Below, piece by piece: positions 5,636 through 7,830 of a stretch of 7,830 nucleotides of DNA. The notes under the pieces are model-generated. The model ran no database searches. It had not been told where the DNA came from and was given only the letters and a program-made list of their open reading frames with translations. Where the stretch lies: contig QMYO01000065.1 of the NCBI GenBank assembly GCA_003662715.1, positions 1 through 7,830 on the forward strand. Direction: 5' to 3'. Position 1 is the stretch's first letter; the number at the start of each line of letters is the position of its first letter. The translations under genes were made by a program, and so were the position numbers. The DNA comes from Candidatus Bathyarchaeota archaeon. GTDB taxonomy: Archaea > Thermoproteota > Bathyarchaeia > Bathyarchaeales > Bathyarchaeaceae.

Positions 5636-7027
5636 TTATAAAAATCTCCTCTCGACCTCTCCCACAGCATTCTCCAAAATCGCCACGGCTTTATCTACAT
5701 CTTCTTCGGTGAGAATCAACGGTGGGCACAATCGAACTATTGGGTCATCACCCAGTCCCATTCCTATACTTAAGCCCTTTTCCATGCATAGGTCACCCAG
5801 AACTGTCAACGGGGTTTCCTCCGGCGGTGCCTTTGGGTCTTTAGGCAAAAGCGGTTCCTTAGTAGCTTTGTCCTTTACAAATTCGAGAGCAATGAATAAG
5901 CCCATTCCTCTCACGTCTCCAACGGAGTCGTGTCTATCCTGTATGCCTTTGAGACTTTCCATCAAGTACTTTCCTACCCTTGCTGCGTTTTCAGGTAATT
6001 TCTTCTCATAGTAAACATCTATTGTGGCAAGTGCCGCTGCGCATGCTAAGGGATGACCGCTGTAGGTATAGCTATGCATGAAGTAGGGAGGATAAGTGAA
6101 GAAGTCTGCTATTTTTTTACTCATCATAGTGGCTCCCAGGGGTATGTATCCGCTAGTTATTCCTTTTGCGAGCGTAATAATATCGGGTTTCATATCCCAA
6201 TTTTGGTATCCGAACATTTTTCCAGTTCGACCGAAACCCGTCATGACTTCATCATTGATTTGAACTATTTTGTATTTATCGCAAATCCGCCGTATTATGG
6301 GCCAGTATTCTTTTGGAGGAACCAGAATGCCGCCGCCACCAACTATTGTTTCACCAATGAAGCCAGCTACTGTCTCTGGTGCCTCCCATTTTATTGTATC
6401 TTCAAGAAACCTTGCACAGCGAATGTTGCAGCTGGGGTATTCGAGGCCAAAGTAGCATCTGTAACAGTAAGGAGGAGGTATATGAACAAAACCGGGAACG
6501 AGTGGTTCAGCTTGTTCACGAACATCTGTCTCTCCTCCTGCACTCGCCGAGCCGTATGTGGAGCCATGGTATCCTTTCCATAGCCCTATTATCTTGAAGT
6601 GCCCGGTGTAAATCTTAGCTAGCTTAATCGCTACTTCAGCCGCTTCGGTGCCGCTGTTCGAGAAGAAAGTTTTAGAAAAATCGTCTTTCGTTATCTCAGC
6701 CAATCTTCGGGCTAATCTAATCTTGGGAACACTTGGCACGTGAGGGGATACATACACTAGCTCATCTAACTGTTTCTTAATGGCTTCAATTACCTTCCTG
6801 TTATTCATGCCAACATTAACGTTATACAGTTGCGCCATAAAGTCCAAGTATCGATTGCCTCTAGCGTCCCAGTAGTATGCTCCCTCGCCACCAACTATGA
6901 GTGGTTCCTCGTATGGGGGCGGTCTCGGAGTCCAGGAATGCAGGAGGTAAGAAGCTTCATCAGCATAGAGGCTCTTCAGTTCAGTTTCAGACATCTTCTC
7001 TTTGGGTAACTGAGTTTTTCTTTTCAT
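5636..7027 (-). CDS. Class III PLP-dependent aminotransferase (omega-amino acid type) with four-cysteine insertion
   Basis: This is a fold-type I, class III aminotransferase of 463 residues, cytosolic and normally dimeric, moving an amino group between an omega- or alpha-amino donor and a keto acid. Numbered from the ATG at 7027, SNSGTEA (123-129) and WKGYHG (150-155) bind the PLP phosphate and ring, the aspartate of NDEVMTGFGRTG (D259) contacts the pyridine nitrogen, and K288 in TLAKGITSGYIPLG forms the Schiff base. YTYSGHP and R432 in IVRLCPP complete the family pattern. A CX2CX8CX3C segment (C188, C191, C200, C204) interrupts the usual fold and could bind a metal. The substrate cannot be read from the sequence; taurine-, beta-alanine- or 4-aminobutyrate-type enzymes are closest in appearance. 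GTG at 7030 is an alternative start one codon earlier; GGAG (7040-7037) suits ATG with a 9-nt spacer. It stops with TAA and has its own promoter downstream of pylC. Confidence 0.9.
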   Translation of the reverse strand: MKRKTQLPKEKMSETELKSLYADEASYLLHSWTPRPPPYEEPLIVGGEGAYYWDARGNRYLDFMAQLYNVNVGMNNRKVIEAIKKQLDELVYVSPHVPSVPKIRLARRLAEITKDDFSKTFFSNSGTEAAEVAIKLAKIYTGHFKIIGLWKGYHGSTYGSASAGGETDVREQAEPLVPGFVHIPPPYCYRCYFGLEYPSCNIRCARFLEDTIKWEAPETVAGFIGETIVGGGGILVPPKEYWPIIRRICDKYKIVQINDEVMTGFGRTGKMFGYQNWDMKPDIITLAKGITSGYIPLGATMMSKKIADFFTYPPYFMHSYTYSGHPLACAAALATIDVYYEKKLPENAARVGKYLMESLKGIQDRHDSVGDVRGMGLFIALEFVKDKATKEPLLPKDPKAPPEETPLTVLGDLCMEKGLSIGMGLGDDPIVRLCPPLILTEEDVDKAVAILENAVGEVERRFL

Positions 7028-7036
7028 CACTTATTT

Positions 7037-7040
7037 CTCC
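7037..7040 (-). promoter_or_regulatory. Shine-Dalgarno sequence of the aminotransferase gene
   Basis: GGAG on the minus strand lies 9 nt before ATG 7027 and 6 nt before GTG 7030. Both starts are possible; ATG is preferred as the stronger codon at a usual spacing. Confidence 0.5.
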
Positions 7041-7073
7041 ATATCTCAAATCAAATTGAAGCAGCAGACTAAA

Positions 7074-7092
7074 GATTTAAGTATTTTTTGTG
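7074..7092 (-). promoter_or_regulatory. BRE/TATA promoter of the aminotransferase gene
   Basis: On the minus strand an A-rich tract (CACAAAAAA) runs into TACTTAAATC, a good archaeal box A with an upstream BRE-like A tract. The box centre is about 51 nt before the ATG, giving a start near 7052 and a leader of about 25 nt that keeps the GGAG site. The gene therefore need not depend on readthrough from pylC. Confidence 0.5.
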
Positions 7093-7096
7093 TGCG

Positions 7097-7118
7097 AACA
7101 TGTTTTTAACACGTTTTT
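7097..7118. promoter_or_regulatory. Putative regulator site: tandem 11-nt repeat upstream of the aminotransferase promoter
   Basis: AACATGTTTTT (7097-7107) and AACACGTTTTT (7108-7118) are adjacent direct repeats that differ at one base. The 16 bases 7097-7112 (AACATGTTTTTAACAC) match 14 of 16 bases of AACATTTTGTTAACAC (353-368), the sequence over the start of the Lrp-type gene. The site is immediately upstream of the BRE/TATA, where archaeal activators usually bind. Binding by the neighbouring Lrp-type protein is inference. Confidence 0.4.
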
Positions 7119-7136
7119 GATGGGAAATGTTGCCTA

Positions 7137-7146
7137 GCACATGTGC
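7137..7146. repeat. 10-bp perfect palindrome GCACATGTGC between pylC and the aminotransferase gene
   Basis: GCACATGTGC is self-complementary and shares its ACATGT core with AACATGTT at 7097-7104. The cores are 41 bp apart, close to four helical turns. It lies about 18 nt after the pylC stop and has no T tract on either side, so it is more likely a protein site than a terminator, if it is functional. Confidence 0.35.
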
Positions 7147-7164
7147 ATATTGATAAAGACAAGT

Positions 7165-7830
7165 TTAATCATGCTGATTTCTTTCTTCGCTTGGAGCAGG
7201 GTCGCTATATTTATCAAGTCCGTATTCATCCATTATTCTCTCTATAACCTTCTCCATCTTCTTTTTAGCACCATCGAGACTTCTGGCTTTGACAATCAAG
7301 GTTGCTACAAGCTCATGCACTTCTTTATCTGCAGTCATGTTAGTTATGGCTTCATCAGCACCGCAAAAACCCTTCACAATCTGTAAATCCTCAGCTTCCT
7401 CCATGATATGTTCTCCCTGAACCCTAAGTTCTCCATCAAAAACTTTGATGTGCTGATAAATCACAGCGTGCTTAGGCTTGATCTGAACATCCGGTAACTC
7501 GTTTTCAAGAAATAACTCGGCAAGTAGAGCAACTATATTGACACCTGAAGAATGACAGACCACAGTTGGAGTTTGACTTGGAAGCCTAGCATTAATCTCA
7601 TTAACTATTGGCACACCTTTTCTACTAATCACTTGAACATCTGTTAGACCATTCAACCTCAATCCTCTGGCTATCCCCTCACCAATTTCATTAAACTTCC
7701 TTTGAAAATCAGCTGAAACCTCAACTGGAGCCAACACTCTTTTACAACCATAAACATCGTCAAACTCAAGCTTAGTTATTTGAAGAGGCTTTGCTTCACC
7801 TTCCTTAGCTATCACCTCAAGAGACAAAGC
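7165..7830 (-). CDS. pylC: PylC, 3-methylornithine--L-lysine ligase (pyrrolysine biosynthesis), C-terminal 221 residues
   Basis: PylC is an ATP-grasp ligase that joins (3R)-3-methyl-D-ornithine, made by PylB, to the epsilon-amino group of lysine; PylD then oxidises the product to pyrrolysine. The frame is open through the right edge, so the N-terminal domain (about 150-170 residues) is missing and the TTG at 7827 is not a start. Counting that leucine as residue 1, the visible part begins with LSLEVI, which fits the VSLEVIG segment of methanogen PylC. VNEINARLPSQTPT (75-88) followed by HSSGVN (92-97) corresponds to the characteristic EIDARFPSQTP...YSSGIN signature, which carries the metal-binding Glu/Asp and Asn ligands. 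The C terminus is hydrophilic and extends further than I recall for Methanosarcina. The stop is TAA. No pylD, pylS or pylT follows within the window; the next gene is an aminotransferase 137 nt away. Other ATP-grasp ligases share the fold but not the RLPSQTP signature. Confidence 0.85.
   Translation of the reverse strand, partial: ALSLEVIAKEGEAKPLQITKLEFDDVYGCKRVLAPVEVSADFQRKFNEIGEGIARGLRLNGLTDVQVISRKGVPIVNEINARLPSQTPTVVCHSSGVNIVALLAELFLENELPDVQIKPKHAVIYQHIKVFDGELRVQGEHIMEEAEDLQIVKGFCGADEAITNMTADKEVHELVATLIVKARSLDGAKKKMEKVIERIMDEYGLDKYSDPAPSEERNQHD

Noticed and set aside
5487..6011. Plus-strand open frame of 174 codons spanning the purC 5' end and the aminotransferase 3' end
   Set aside because: It covers two well-supported genes and their promoter on the other strand. 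The protein is low-complexity, serine-rich shadow coding.
6053..6583. Plus-strand open frame of 176 codons antisense to the aminotransferase
   Set aside because: The minus strand there carries PLP-binding motifs and the cysteine segment. The antisense translation lacks family features and a ribosome site.
7118..7176. Possible C/D box small RNA on the plus strand (TGATGG, TGATAA and CTGA spaced over about 60 nt)
   Set aside because: The C box is imperfect, there is no D' box before the putative C' box, and the 3' part overlaps the pylC coding end. These short motifs are expected by chance.
7825..7827. TTG as the start codon of the pylC-like gene
   Set aside because: The frame stays open to the window edge, and LSLEVI matches an internal segment of PylC, so the gene is truncated by the window and not begun here.

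Overview
This looks like a chromosomal segment from an archaeon. The supporting evidence is a PurP-type (archaeal) FAICAR synthetase pair, an archaeal-style PurC, an Lrp/AsnC regulator with a TATA/BRE promoter, and TATA-like boxes ahead of other genes. One end carries the C-terminal part of a pyrrolysine-biosynthesis ligase (PylC). Archaeal purine genes, a PEPCK-superfamily protein and PylC together, in moderately AT-rich DNA, would suit a Bathyarchaeia-like or other TACK/Asgard-type lineage. That placement is inference; no marker gene here proves it.

Layout, left to right. (1) Bases 1-357, minus strand: the N-terminal 119 residues of an Lrp/AsnC-family regulator, cut off by the window edge. 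(2) Bases 358-457: a divergent intergenic region with a symmetrical TATA element and an operator-like inverted repeat over the regulator's start codon. (3) Bases 458-2272, plus strand: a divergent PEP carboxykinase-superfamily protein ending in TAG, with a second in-frame TAG 16 codons later. (4) Bases 2317-5545, minus strand: a compact purine operon transcribed purC, then a degenerate purP paralogue, then a canonical purP. Both junctions are ATGA start/stop overlaps, and the operon has its own promoter and Shine-Dalgarno sequence. (5) Bases 5636-7027, minus strand: a class III PLP-dependent aminotransferase with an inserted four-cysteine motif and its own promoter. (6) Bases 7165-7830, minus strand: the C-terminal 221 residues of PylC, whose N-terminal part lies beyond the window.

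How the genes work together. PurC makes SAICAR. After removal of fumarate by PurB (not in this window), PurP formylates AICAR to FAICAR using ATP and formate, replacing the folate-dependent PurH step. The middle paralogue has lost the glycine-rich ATP-grasp loop and other conserved residues but is translationally locked between purC and purP, which suggests a non-catalytic or altered-substrate partner. The regulator and the aminotransferase are 6.7 kb apart but share a 14/16-base motif in their promoter regions, so the regulator may control both itself and the aminotransferase. PylC implies that amber codons may be read as pyrrolysine, which makes the tandem TAG at the end of the PEPCK-like gene worth checking.

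No insertion sequences, CRISPR arrays, tRNA or rRNA genes were seen. There is no gene-free stretch longer than 300 bases.
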